Of a stretch of DNA of 64,000 nucleotides, positions 8,404 to 16,392 are shown in pieces. The notes beneath the pieces are model-generated. The model worked only from the letters and a program-made list of their open reading frames with translations, ran no database searches and was not told where the DNA came from. Position 1 is the stretch's first letter. The number at the start of each line of letters is the position of its first letter. Origin of the DNA: Nocardioides jensenii JCM 1364 = NBRC 14755 (GTDB lineage Bacteria; Actinomycetota; Actinomycetes; Propionibacteriales; Nocardioidaceae); contig NZ_BCRJ01000001.1 of NCBI RefSeq assembly GCF_001552535.1, positions 1-64,000 of the forward strand, in the 5' to 3' direction. The position numbers were made by a program, and so were the translations under genes.

Positions 8404-9660
8404 GTGGCTGACACCCCGCCGCCGTCTCCGAAGCCCGCCAAACGGGAACGCGGGTACGCCAACGACGCCCCCGGCGGATTCTGGGTGGACCTGTCGAACG
8501 AGACCACTCCGGAGCTGGCCTGGCCGCTGTCGGTCGAGGTGTTCGACAAGATGCGCCGGCAGGACTCGCAGGTCTCTTCCGTGCTCACCGCGGTGACGGC
8601 CCCGATCACCCGCACGCAGTGGCGCATTGACGGCACCGGCTGCGACCGCGAAGTCACCGAGTCGGTGGCCAGGAGTCTGGGCCTGCCGATCAAGGACGAC
8701 GACCCCGCCGAGGACAAGGCCGCGCAGCTCCGCGGCCGCGACCGGTTCAGCTGGGACGAGCACCTGCGCCTGGCGCTGCTGATGCTGCCGTTCGGGCACA
8801 GCTTCTTCGAACAGGTCTACCGCGAGGACCCGGAGGCCACGGCCCGCCTGGGCCGGGACCAGTACCGGATCCGCAAGCTGGCCCTGCGACCTTCGCGCAC
8901 CATCTCGGCCATCTCGGTGGCCCGCGACGGCGGCTTGGTCTCCATCCAGCAGTACGGATCTGGGTTGCTGAGCAGCTCGACGACTCCGCCGCTGCCGGTC
9001 AACCGGCTGGTGGCCTACGTCCACGAGCGCGAGGGCGCCAACTGGCTGGGCCGCTCGCTGCTCCGTTCGGCGTACAAGAACTGGCTTCTGAAGGACCGGG
9101 CGCTGCGCGGTTGGTCGGTCACCATCGACCGCAATGGCACCGGCGTCCCGGTCTACACCGCGGCCCCCGGTGAGGCCGACCTCACCAAGGGCGAGGAGTT
9201 CGCGACCTCGTTCCGCAGCGGTGAGAACGCGGGCGGTGCGATCCCGCACGACGCCAAGCTTGAACTGATGGGCGTGATGGGCAAGCTGCCGGACACGGCG
9301 GAGTTCGTGCGCTACCAGGACGAGGCGATCGCCCGTTCTGCGCTGGGTCACTTCCTCAGCCTGGGCTCCCAAGGCGGCGGGCAGGTCGGGTCGTACAACT
9401 ACGGCTCCGTGCTCGCCGACACGTTCAACCTTTCCCTCGACGTGATCGCCGGCTATGTCGCGGAGACGGCCACCGGGCACGTGGTCGAGGACCTGGTGGA
9501 CATCAACTTCAGCCCGACTGAGCCTGCCCCGCGGCTGGTCTACGACGAGATCGGCACCCGAGTGACCGAGCTGGACCGAGCCCGCGAGGCATCCGGCCTC
9601 ACCTCCGATGCGGATCTCGTGAAGTTCCTCCGCAACCTTTCGACCGAGGAGACCGAATGA
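8404..9660 (+). CDS. Portal protein, DUF935-like
   Basis: 418 aa, GTG start with AAGGAGG 7 bases upstream. The sequence fits the DUF935/Mu gp29-like portal group: an N-terminal helical segment, an ITRTQWRI strand, and a central FGHSFFEQVY segment. The portal forms the dodecameric ring at one capsid vertex through which DNA enters and leaves. Its stop overlaps the protease start by ATGA, as expected for the head operon. Prophage B uses an unrelated HK97-type portal. Confidence 0.88.
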   Translation: MADTPPPSPKPAKRERGYANDAPGGFWVDLSNETTPELAWPLSVEVFDKMRRQDSQVSSVLTAVTAPITRTQWRIDGTGCDREVTESVARSLGLPIKDDDPAEDKAAQLRGRDRFSWDEHLRLALLMLPFGHSFFEQVYREDPEATARLGRDQYRIRKLALRPSRTISAISVARDGGLVSIQQYGSGLLSSSTTPPLPVNRLVAYVHEREGANWLGRSLLRSAYKNWLLKDRALRGWSVTIDRNGTGVPVYTAAPGEADLTKGEEFATSFRSGENAGGAIPHDAKLELMGVMGKLPDTAEFVRYQDEAIARSALGHFLSLGSQGGGQVGSYNYGSVLADTFNLSLDVIAGYVAETATGHVVEDLVDINFSPTEPAPRLVYDEIGTRVTELDRAREASGLTSDADLVKFLRNLSTEETE

Positions 9661-10922
9661 GCAAGCCCACCGACCGGCTGCGCCAGATCCAGGCCAGCAA
9701 GTCCCGGATCTGCCGTGCGGTCGGCCTCCGCAGCATCCGCGCCGAAGTTGGAGCAAGCGACGAGGGCACGACGCGTGGCGAGCTGTGGCTGTACGGCGTG
9801 GTCGGCGGCTGGTGGTACGGCTTCGACGCCGAGTCCGTCTCCCACGAACTCCGCGGTCTCGACGTCGACGAGATCACCGTCCGCGTGCACTCCCCCGGCG
9901 GCAATGCGATCGACGGGATCGCGATCGGCAACCTGCTGCGCAACCACCGCGCTCGGATCACGGTCGTGGTCGACGGCATGGCGGCCTCGGCGGCCTCCGT
10001 GCTGGCGCTGGGCGGGGACGAGATCGTGATGTCCCCCGGGTCGCAGTTCATGATCCACGACGCCAGCGTGATGACGTACGGCAACGCCGCGCAGCTGCGC
10101 GCCGACGCCGACTGGATCGACAAGCAGTCACAGAACTACGCCGCCGTCTACGCCAGCCGCGCCGGCGGGACCGCCGAACAGTGGCGCGAAGCGATGACTG
10201 CCGACAACGGCGAAGGCACCTGGTACACCGCCGAGGAGTCGGTATCGGCCGGCCTGGCCGATCGGATCGGCACTGTCACCGCCGCAGGCTCTCCGCCCGT
10301 GGCACCTGTCGACCAGCTCGACGACGAGGACGAGATGGCCGCGCTCGCAGCGTGGGACCTCGACGTCCTCGTTCACCCCGCCGCGCGTGCTGCGTGGCAG
10401 ACCCCCAAGCCCCCGATCGCATCCGCGTCCGGGAAAACCGAAACCGAAGGAGGTTCTGCCGTGGCTCTCACCACCGAGCAGATCACCATGCGGCAGAAGC
10501 TCGGCATCGCCGAGGACGCGGACGAGGCCACCGTTGTGGCGGCCCTGACCGAGGCCCTCGCCGAGCGCGCCGAGCCCACTGCCGAGACCACCGTGCCGGA
10601 AGGCCACGTGGTCATCCCCGCGGCCAAGCTGGCCGACCTCGAGGCCGGAGCCAAGCTGGCGACGACCACGGCCAAGGCGCTGCACGACCAGGAGCGCAAG
10701 ACGTTCCTGGACAGCGTCAAGGGCAAGTACCTCCCGACCAGTCGTGAGGGCTGGGAGGCCGAGTACGACCGCGACTCCGAGGGCGTCAAGGCGCACTTCG
10801 AGAAGGCCGCGGTGCTCATCCCCACCAGCGAGATCGGCCACGACGCCCCCGTCGACGAGGCCAAGTCCGAGGACGACGCGATCTACGCCCTCGTCTTCGG
10901 CGACGACGAGAAGGAGGCCTGA
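9657..10922 (+). CDS. Head maturation protease (ClpP-type) fused to scaffold
   Basis: 421 aa. Residues 40-205 form a ClpP/S49-like serine protease: VRVHSPGGNAIDG near residue 77, nucleophile Ser111 in DGMAASAAS, and the catalytic His134 in MIHDAS. The C-terminal 150 residues are helical and charged, as in capsid scaffolds. The protease cleaves the scaffold and itself once the procapsid is built. A second ribosome binding site inside the gene allows the scaffold to be made alone (see the next feature). Confidence 0.92.
   Translation: MSKPTDRLRQIQASKSRICRAVGLRSIRAEVGASDEGTTRGELWLYGVVGGWWYGFDAESVSHELRGLDVDEITVRVHSPGGNAIDGIAIGNLLRNHRARITVVVDGMAASAASVLALGGDEIVMSPGSQFMIHDASVMTYGNAAQLRADADWIDKQSQNYAAVYASRAGGTAEQWREAMTADNGEGTWYTAEESVSAGLADRIGTVTAAGSPPVAPVDQLDDEDEMAALAAWDLDVLVHPAARAAWQTPKPPIASASGKTETEGGSAVALTTEQITMRQKLGIAEDADEATVVAALTEALAERAEPTAETTVPEGHVVIPAAKLADLEAGAKLATTTAKALHDQERKTFLDSVKGKYLPTSREGWEAEYDRDSEGVKAHFEKAAVLIPTSEIGHDAPVDEAKSEDDAIYALVFGDDEKEA
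10461..10922 (+). CDS. Scaffold protein from internal in-frame start
   Basis: GTG 10461 is in frame with the protease gene (codon 269) and is preceded by AAGGAGG at 10447-10453 with 7-nt spacing. That is stronger than the start of the full-length gene. The product would be 153 aa of scaffold without protease, beginning ALTTEQITMRQKL. This nested arrangement is known for lambda C/Nu3 and gives excess scaffold over protease. Seen: the ribosome binding site and frame. Inferred: that it is used. Confidence 0.65.
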   Translation: MALTTEQITMRQKLGIAEDADEATVVAALTEALAERAEPTAETTVPEGHVVIPAAKLADLEAGAKLATTTAKALHDQERKTFLDSVKGKYLPTSREGWEAEYDRDSEGVKAHFEKAAVLIPTSEIGHDAPVDEAKSEDDAIYALVFGDDEKEA

Positions 10923-10923
10923 G

Positions 10924-11289
10924 ATGGCTGACTACCTGCCCCTCTACAAGCCGGGCCAGGCGATCACCTCGCAGGCTTCGGCAGACATCGCCGGCGGCCA
11001 GGCCGTCCAGGTCAGCGGTTCCGGCACGGTCGCCCCGGCGACGGCCGCCACGCAGCTGATCGTGGGCGTCGCCGCCTTCGACGCCAAGTCCGGGGAGAAG
11101 GTCACCTTCTTCGGCCGCGGCACCGTCCACCGCCTCCTGGCGACAGGCACCGTGACGGCCGCTCAGGTCGTCGAGGCCGCCGCCGCCGGCAGCGTGGCCA
11201 CCCACACGCAGGGCACCAACGACGTTCGCGTCTTCGGGGTCGCCCTGACCACCGCCACCGACGCTTCCGTCGAGATCATGGAGGTCTGA
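10924..11289 (+). CDS. Capsid decoration protein, DUF2190-like
   Basis: 121 aa from ATG 10924, with GAAGGAGG just upstream. The small beta-rich protein starts LPLYKPGQAITSQAS and contains SGEKVTFFGRG, matching the pattern of DUF2190 head-decoration proteins that sit between scaffold and major capsid genes. It is expected to bind and stabilise the mature shell. An in-frame open region extends upstream but overlaps the protease and has no ribosome binding site. Confidence 0.8.
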   Translation: MADYLPLYKPGQAITSQASADIAGGQAVQVSGSGTVAPATAATQLIVGVAAFDAKSGEKVTFFGRGTVHRLLATGTVTAAQVVEAAAAGSVATHTQGTNDVRVFGVALTTATDASVEIMEV

Positions 11290-11294
11290 CCATC

Positions 11295-12218
11295 ATGGCC
11301 GGATACACCTACCCCGCACCTGCGCCGACCATCGCGACGGACGTTCTCAGCATCCACCGGCTGCTGAAGAACCCCACCCTGGTCGCTCGTCGCATGCGGA
11401 CGCTGCTTGAGCAGCGGTACGTCTCCGACGCGCTGCTCACCGGACGGTTCAACGCCGTCGGTGGCGCGATCATGTACGAGACGGGCGAGTCGATCTTCTC
11501 CGGGGAGAACCCCCGAGCCGTCGCGCCCGGCTCCGAGTACCCGCTGGTCAGCCTCTCGGCTGGCACCGCGTCGGTTGCGAAGACCACCAAGTGGGGCCAG
11601 GACACCGAGATCACGGACGAGGCGATCGCTCGCCTCAACCGGAACCCGGTCGACCGCGGCCTCACGAAGCTGGCCAACCAGAACGTGAAGTACGTCGACT
11701 CGATCACGATGTCGGCCATCACGTCGGCCGTCACCAACTCGGCCAACCTGGGGGCCGCGATCGCCTCGGCCACGGCTGAGCAGATCCTCACGGCGTTCCT
11801 GACGGCCCGCGCGAACATGCGCGCCCTGAACGAGGGCTACGAGGCGGACACCGTCGTCATGGACGACCTGTCCCACGCAATCGTGATGGCGAAGTTCATC
11901 GCGGCCGGGTACCTCCCCCGCGAGGACCGGACCAACGCCCTGATGACGGGGAACTTCCCGGAGTTCGAGGGCCTCACCTGGCTGGCGACGCCCAACGGCA
12001 TTGCGGGCACGGCGCTGATCGCGGACACCGACCAGCTCGGTGGCATGGCCGACGAGGACCTCGGCGGTCCGGGCTACGCCAAGGTCGAGGGGGTCGGCGT
12101 CGAGGTCAAGTCCAACCGCCTCGAGGACACGGACGGTTACCGGGTGCGCGCACGTCGCGTCACGGTGCCGGTCATCCTCGAGCCGAACGCCGCCCGCAAG
12201 ATCGTTCTGACGGCCTGA
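11295..12218 (+). CDS. Major capsid protein
   Basis: 307 aa. Position after protease, scaffold and decoration genes, together with size and composition, supports an HK97-fold capsid protein of the type without a long N-terminal delta domain, since scaffold is separate here. Features include an E-loop-like region near residues 55-90 and an A-domain-like segment starting around LTWLATPNG. It would form the shell hexamers and pentamers. Confidence 0.88.
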   Translation: MAGYTYPAPAPTIATDVLSIHRLLKNPTLVARRMRTLLEQRYVSDALLTGRFNAVGGAIMYETGESIFSGENPRAVAPGSEYPLVSLSAGTASVAKTTKWGQDTEITDEAIARLNRNPVDRGLTKLANQNVKYVDSITMSAITSAVTNSANLGAAIASATAEQILTAFLTARANMRALNEGYEADTVVMDDLSHAIVMAKFIAAGYLPREDRTNALMTGNFPEFEGLTWLATPNGIAGTALIADTDQLGGMADEDLGGPGYAKVEGVGVEVKSNRLEDTDGYRVRARRVTVPVILEPNAARKIVLTA

Positions 12219-12229
12219 GAGGGGCAGAC

Positions 12230-12559
12230 ATGAGCTACAAGGTGACTGCTGCTCTCGTCATCGTCCCCAACCAGGACGGCGCCAGTGGCGACGGGTACTT
12301 CTACCAGGACGCCGTCATCGCTGACGGCTTCAACGACAAGCGCTGCAAGGCGCTTGTCGAGGCCGGCATGGTCGAGAAGGTCAAGGCTGAGAAGCCCGCC
12401 AAGGATGAAGGCAAGGCCCTCACCAAGGCCTCCTCGAAAGCCGACTGGGTCGCCTTCGCGACCGACGACGCCCGCGGCGACGACAAGCTCTCCGCGGAGG
12501 ACGCCGAGGCCATGACCCGGGACGAGCTCGCGGAGAAGTTCACCCCTTCCGGGGACTGA
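12230..12559 (+). CDS. Small acidic head protein, hypothetical
   Basis: 109 aa. The N-terminal 45 residues look folded (YKVTAALVIVPNQDG, then KALVEAGMVEKV). The C-terminus is Lys/Asp/Glu-rich, with a segment like a short SAP or LEM-type helix pair (MTRDELAEKF). It lies between the capsid gene and a strong terminator-like hairpin. It may be a head-completion or DNA-contact protein. No firm assignment. Confidence 0.7.
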   Translation: MSYKVTAALVIVPNQDGASGDGYFYQDAVIADGFNDKRCKALVEAGMVEKVKAEKPAKDEGKALTKASSKADWVAFATDDARGDDKLSAEDAEAMTRDELAEKFTPSGD

Positions 12560-12566
12560 TCCACCC

Positions 12567-12608
12567 GACGCTCAGGCGGGGCACCCCTTCCAGCCCCGCC
12601 TGAGCGTC
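12567..12608 (+). terminator. Strong hairpin terminator between head and connector genes
   Basis: A perfect 16-bp GC-rich stem (12567-12582 with 12593-12608) and 10-nt loop lie 8 bases after the stop of the preceding gene. There is no T-tract. It may set the high capsid-to-connector expression ratio by partial termination. Confidence 0.7.
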
Positions 12609-12633
12609 ACCCCAACTTCACAGAGGAGGCGTC

Positions 12634-12984
12634 ATGGCCGTCGACTACACCACCCCGGCTGGCCAGGTGCGCCTGCTCATCAACGACGACCAGGTGACCG
12701 AGGTCTTCTCGGACCAGGCAATCGATGCCTTCCTCGCCATGGAGGGCGCCAACGTCAAGCTGGCCGCGGCGCAGGCGCTGGACATCATCGCCGACGACGA
12801 GGCCCTGACTTCCAAGGTCATCACCTCCCAGGGCCTCTCCACCGACGGGGCGGCGGTCGCAGAGTCCCTGCGCGAGCGGGCCCGGGCCCTGCGGCAGTCC
12901 GTGAAGGACGACGTCGCGGGCAGTGCCGCGCTGGCGCCTCGCGGGTGCTTCCCGCCAGCCCCGGACGATCGGCCCTGGCGCTGA
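12634..12984 (+). CDS. Head-tail connector (adaptor) protein
   Basis: 116 aa, helical, with GQVRLLINDDQV near the start and a long Ala/Leu-rich helix (KLAAAQALDIIADDEA). This is the usual build of the first connector after the capsid in siphoviruses. It would bind below the portal. ACAGAGGAGG precedes the ATG. The stop overlaps the next start as TGATG. Confidence 0.78.
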   Translation: MAVDYTTPAGQVRLLINDDQVTEVFSDQAIDAFLAMEGANVKLAAAQALDIIADDEALTSKVITSQGLSTDGAAVAESLRERARALRQSVKDDVAGSAALAPRGCFPPAPDDRPWR

Positions 12985-13451
12985 TGCTCCGCCACCACGG
13001 CGGTTCAGGCCGGCGCACCGTCATCCCGACCGACTGGTCAGCCCACCACCGCCCCATCGTCACCGACACCCACGGAGCGACAGTCTCCCTGCGGCGCCCA
13101 GGCGGCGTACGTGGCGCGTTCGACGAAGCAACAGGCAAGTGGGCCACCGTCGCCAACGAGCCCTACTACGAGGGGTACGCCCGGATCCAGGTACTGCCGG
13201 CCAACGCCCAGGAGAAGACCGCGGCCGAGCAGGAGATCTCCACCCTCGGCTACGCCATCATGCTCGACCACGCCGTGACCGGCATGCAGCTCGACGACTT
13301 GGTCGCCGTGGCAGCCGTCGACGACAACGGCGACCCGTGGCTGCTCACCCGCGAGCTCACCATCACCTCGATCGAGGGCGGTTCCCTGCACTGGGAACGC
13401 CGCCTGCTCTGCACGGACAACCTTGAGACACCGGCGGAGGTCACCCCGTGA
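12984..13451 (+). CDS. Head-tail stopper, DUF6093-like
   Basis: 155 aa from ATG 12984, chosen because it overlaps the previous stop (TGATG); an in-frame ATG 39 bases upstream lies inside the preceding gene. The beta-rich sequence with repeated VSLRRPGG and TRELTITSIEGGSL segments fits the DUF6093-like minor head proteins that act as stopper in actinophages. It is expected to close the connector after packaging. Confidence 0.72.
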   Translation: MLRHHGGSGRRTVIPTDWSAHHRPIVTDTHGATVSLRRPGGVRGAFDEATGKWATVANEPYYEGYARIQVLPANAQEKTAAEQEISTLGYAIMLDHAVTGMQLDDLVAVAAVDDNGDPWLLTRELTITSIEGGSLHWERRLLCTDNLETPAEVTP

Positions 13452-13795
13452 GCTTCGACATCGACTTCGGCGAGGTCACCGCACTGCACGCTGACCTCGC
13501 GGCCGCGCCCGCCAAGGTGGAAGCCGGCGCCCGTCAGGACGTGCAGGCCACTGTGAGCGCCACCGAGCGCGACGCCAAGGCATTCGCCCCGGTCCTCACC
13601 GGAGAACTCAAGGGCAGCATCCACGGCCACGCCGACGGCCTCGACGGCGAAGTCACTGCGTCGACCAGGTACGCCGGGTACGTCGAAGAAGGCACTTCAG
13701 ACACCGCCCCCCAGCCGTTCATGGGCCCCGCGCTCGACGTCAACGCCGACGGCCTGGAGCGCCGCCTGGGCGACACCGGCGAGGACATCCTCTGA
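13448..13795 (+). CDS. HK97 gp10-like neck/tail-completion protein
   Basis: 115 aa, GTG start in a GTGA overlap with the stopper gene. A predicted N-terminal helix precedes KAFAPVLTGELKGSIHG and YAGYVEEGT, both typical of the HK97-gp10 family, and QPFMGPALD near the end. Members join the neck to the tail tube. Confidence 0.82.
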   Translation: MSFDIDFGEVTALHADLAAAPAKVEAGARQDVQATVSATERDAKAFAPVLTGELKGSIHGHADGLDGEVTASTRYAGYVEEGTSDTAPQPFMGPALDVNADGLERRLGDTGEDIL

Positions 13796-14232
13796 TGGCC
13801 TCAGTCCGCGTGATGCACCACGCCGTGTGGGCCCTGCTGGATGCGCTCACGGGTGTGAACACCTACGACGGCGAGATCGTCGATGGGAACGGCAACTCGA
13901 CCTCTCCGCCGGCCGACCCGGGCAACCACCGCGTCTACGCCTACGCGGTCCTCTACTACTCGCCGGGCCGCCGTCACGCCAACGCGCTCAACGGCTTGCA
14001 GGCCTCGACCGACGGAGCCTTCCAGGTCACCTGTGCCGCTGGAGACCCGACCTCCGCCATGTGGTGTGTCGACCAGGTCCTCGAGGCGCTGGCCGGTGCT
14101 GCTGTCGAGATCGACGGCGTCGTACGCCGGATCCGGATTCGTGAGGACGACGTGGTCAGTCTCCGCCGCGACGACAACGTCACGCCGGCGCGGTTCTACG
14201 CGCCCCTTCATTTCCGCCTGCTCGCCCCCTGA
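13795..14232 (+). CDS. Tail terminator protein
   Basis: 145 aa; the ATG overlaps the preceding stop (TGATG). Mixed alpha/beta composition, with an early helix that includes VWALLDALTGV and a terminal FRLLAP strand. Position directly between the gp10-like protein and the tube gene is the standard place for the tail terminator, which caps the tube at its final length. Assigned chiefly by position and size. Confidence 0.72.
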   Translation: MASVRVMHHAVWALLDALTGVNTYDGEIVDGNGNSTSPPADPGNHRVYAYAVLYYSPGRRHANALNGLQASTDGAFQVTCAAGDPTSAMWCVDQVLEALAGAAVEIDGVVRRIRIREDDVVSLRRDDNVTPARFYAPLHFRLLAP

Positions 14233-14272
14233 CGAGCAACTGCTCCACTCACCCGATCGCCAAGGAGGCGTC

Positions 14273-14467
14273 ATGTCCAAGTCCAACCACGTCCTGATGA
14301 TCAGCCCGGACGACAAGCCGTGGAAGTGCCCCGTCGGCTACGTCAAGCACGCCCAGGCCAAGGGCTTCCGTCTCGCCGACGAGGAGTCGGCCGAGGAGCA
14401 CACCGACGACGACGGCACGTCGGTGGTCGGGTTCGACGGCTTCAACGGCGACGACTTCACCAGCTAG
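14273..14467 (+). CDS. Small phage protein before tail tube gene
   Basis: 64 aa from ATG 14273 with CAAGGAGG 7 bases upstream. The N-terminal half contains PWKCPVGYVKHAQAKGF, the C-terminal half is Asp/Glu-rich. The same slot in prophage B (from 63769) holds another small protein. It may be a minor tail component or a regulator; no domain is recognised. Confidence 0.75.
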   Translation: MSKSNHVLMISPDDKPWKCPVGYVKHAQAKGFRLADEESAEEHTDDDGTSVVGFDGFNGDDFTS

Positions 14468-14527
14468 CACCGGCGACTGACGCCGACAACCACCCACCCG
14501 TAACACCAGTCCGAGGAGGACACCCCG

Positions 14528-15013
14528 ATGACCGACATCATCGTTGACGGCAAGACCCGAGTCTTCGCCGTCCCCGCAGCCGCACTCGACATCAGCGCAC
14601 TCACGGTCGCCAACATCGGCACCGGCGAGGCCGGACACGACGAGCTGATCCCGACCGGCCTCGAAGGCTTCGAGGCGTCCACGGCAGAGGTCGACAACAC
14701 CGCCCTCTCGTCCACGTTCGACACCCGCCTCCCGGGTCGGCAGTCATTCTCCGGCACAGGCCTGGTGGGCAAGAAGCAGGACACCCCCAGCGCATTCTTC
14801 ACCTTGGTCTCGGTCAAGGACACCGACCTGATCATCGTGATCATGGACGGCGAGGACGCCGACACCGCCCCCATCGTCGGCGACGCGTACGAGGCCTACC
14901 CGGTCCGCACGGGTGACTGGAACCACGTCGGCCGCGGCGAGGCGAACAGCCTGTTGCGCTACCGCGTCCCGGTCTCGATCAGTGGTGCCCGCGTCCGCGG
15001 CGTTCTCACCTGA
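14528..15013 (+). CDS. Major tail tube protein
   Basis: 161 aa, beta-rich, with DTAPIVGDAYEAYPVRTGDWNH in the second half (only key part quoted: YPVRTGDWNH). Location between terminator and assembly chaperone genes, size and a strong GAGGAGG ribosome binding site 6 bases before the start fit the tube subunit, which polymerises around the tape measure. No sheath gene follows, so the tail is not contractile. Confidence 0.82.
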   Translation: MTDIIVDGKTRVFAVPAAALDISALTVANIGTGEAGHDELIPTGLEGFEASTAEVDNTALSSTFDTRLPGRQSFSGTGLVGKKQDTPSAFFTLVSVKDTDLIIVIMDGEDADTAPIVGDAYEAYPVRTGDWNHVGRGEANSLLRYRVPVSISGARVRGVLT

Positions 15014-15080
15014 TCCACCCCCGTTCGACACCTGGCCGCACGGCGCGGCTCAGGTGACCCTCTAGCGCCAAGGAGGCGCC

Positions 15081-15227
15081 GTGTTCTACGTCTACCGGAC
15101 AATGACCACCGACAAGCTCGAGCACCACCTGAACCGGATTGTCGAATCCGGCGACGAGGTGTTCTCCATCCACTACCAGGGTGGCCGTGACTGGATCATC
15201 ATCTGCCGCAAGGCGGGTGAGCAGTGA
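15081..15227 (+). CDS. 48-aa small protein in the tail module
   Basis: GTG 15081 with AAGGAGG at 15070-15076. The product begins FYVYRTMTTDKLEHH and contains a hydrophobic DWIIICRK stretch near the end. Its stop overlaps the next ATG as TGATG. Strong ribosome binding site and coupling make it likely real. No family is recognised. Confidence 0.65.
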   Translation: MFYVYRTMTTDKLEHHLNRIVESGDEVFSIHYQGGRDWIIICRKAGEQ

Positions 15228-15466
15228 TGGACGGCACCGAGAAGACTCCCCGTCAGATCACCCGAGCCGCCTACCTCGACATGATCAAGGCCGCAGGCTT
15301 CGACGTCGACGACACCTTCTCACTGCGGTTCGCGACTGACGGCATCTACGCCGAGGTGGTCGCCCGCGACCCGGAGACCGGGGAACGAATGGTGGACGCC
15401 ACCGCCTCGACGTCTGAGCAGGCTGCGCTCGCGAGGCACACGGTCTACGTGAAGGTCACAGACTGA
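15227..15466 (+). CDS. Hypothetical tail-module protein
   Basis: 79 aa from ATG 15227, chosen over GTG 15224 because of the TGATG overlap with the 48-aa gene. A predicted helix (AAYLDMIKAAGFD) is followed by beta strands. It ends in ATGG overlap with the chaperone gene. It may assist tail assembly; unrecognised. Confidence 0.7.
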   Translation: MDGTEKTPRQITRAAYLDMIKAAGFDVDDTFSLRFATDGIYAEVVARDPETGERMVDATASTSEQAALARHTVYVKVTD

Positions 15467-16125
15467 TGGGCGTCCTGGACAAGTTCGACCAGTCGACCAA
15501 GTTCTCGGCAACCGTCGAGCTGATCCTCGACAAGGCCGTGGACGCCGAGTGGCGCAAGCTGGCGGCCGAGCTCGACGATGCCGCAGTCAGAGACCACGGA
15601 TCCTTGGCGATGCCTGCCACCACCAAGATCATCCAGCAGATGGACGCCCTCCGCGACCAGGTCGAGGCCTCCAAGGTGACGTTCGCGTTCGACCAGCTGG
15701 ACCCGTTCGACTACATCGAGTTGCAGGCTGCACACCCACCCAAGCCGGGCGTGATGGCCGACCAGCTGCAGGGGTGGGATTCGAAGCTGTTCCCCCGGGC
15801 CCTGATCATGGAGACCTGCGTCTCGGTCACCGACGCCGACGGCGACACGGAGACCGAGATCCCCAAGGCGAAGTGGGATGCACTGTTCCCGACCCTGAAC
15901 CTTGCGCAGTTGGACAAGCTGCTCGGGGCCGCCAAGGGCGTGAACCTCAACGAGACCTCGGTCCCTCCCTCAGCTCGCTCATTGCACGGGAGCCAGGACT
16001 CCGGAGCGAGCTTGGCACAGCCCAGTCCTGGCAAGGCCCGTCCCCGAAAAGGTTCCGCGGGTGGGAGCCGACCTACGTCACCGAAGTCGAGCGGGACGAA
16101 GAAGGCCGAGTCGCCCGACTCGTGA
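15466..16125 (+). CDS. Tail assembly chaperone gpG (unshifted product)
   Basis: 219 aa. The first 165 residues are a folded tail-chaperone-like domain; the last 50 are a Ser/Pro/Lys-rich tail. It lies between the tube and tape measure genes, as gpG does in lambda-like phages. The -1 frame stays open past this stop to 16388, and there the protein continues with a conserved-looking WEPTYVTEVE segment and a Cys motif. Gene G is the product made without frameshifting. Confidence 0.82.
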   Translation: MGVLDKFDQSTKFSATVELILDKAVDAEWRKLAAELDDAAVRDHGSLAMPATTKIIQQMDALRDQVEASKVTFAFDQLDPFDYIELQAAHPPKPGVMADQLQGWDSKLFPRALIMETCVSVTDADGDTETEIPKAKWDALFPTLNLAQLDKLLGAAKGVNLNETSVPPSARSLHGSQDSGASLAQPSPGKARPRKGSAGGSRPTSPKSSGTKKAESPDS

Positions 16126-16388
16126 CCACGATGGCCGAGCCGGAGTTCGACGAACAGAACCGTTCTCTGATGCTGGCCTTCGACTCGGTCAAGCTGTGCG
16201 CCGTCTGCGGCAACCCGGCCATTCTCTGCCAGGACCCCGAGCTGCAGGACAAGTGGAAGGCCGCCCCGCCTGTGCGCTGCCACCGAAACACGGCGCTGCT
16301 CGTGGCCCAGTCGAAGGTCACCGAAGAGACCAACCCGCAGATGCACGCCCTGATCTGGCGTGCCGTGCTCGACGAAGAGAGGGCGTGA
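15466..16388 (+). CDS. Tail assembly chaperone gpG-T, -1 frameshift product
   Basis: The second frame (-1 relative to gpG) carries a domain beginning about KRFRGWEPTYVTEV and containing LCAVCGNPA and ALIWRAVLDEE near the end, and has no good start codon of its own. This is the classical gpG/gpT arrangement, needed to load the tape measure. A likely slip site is TCCCCGAAAAGG at 16041-16052, directly before the conserved part. The slip position is inferred; the two frames overlap widely, so other sites between 15950 and 16050 are possible. Confidence 0.72.
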
Positions 16389-16392
16389 CCCC

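Noticed and set aside
7053..8717. 554-codon open frame on the - strand opposite terL
   Set aside because: It is antisense to a well-supported terminase gene; in DNA this GC-rich the antisense frame stays open by chance. No domain or ribosome binding site.
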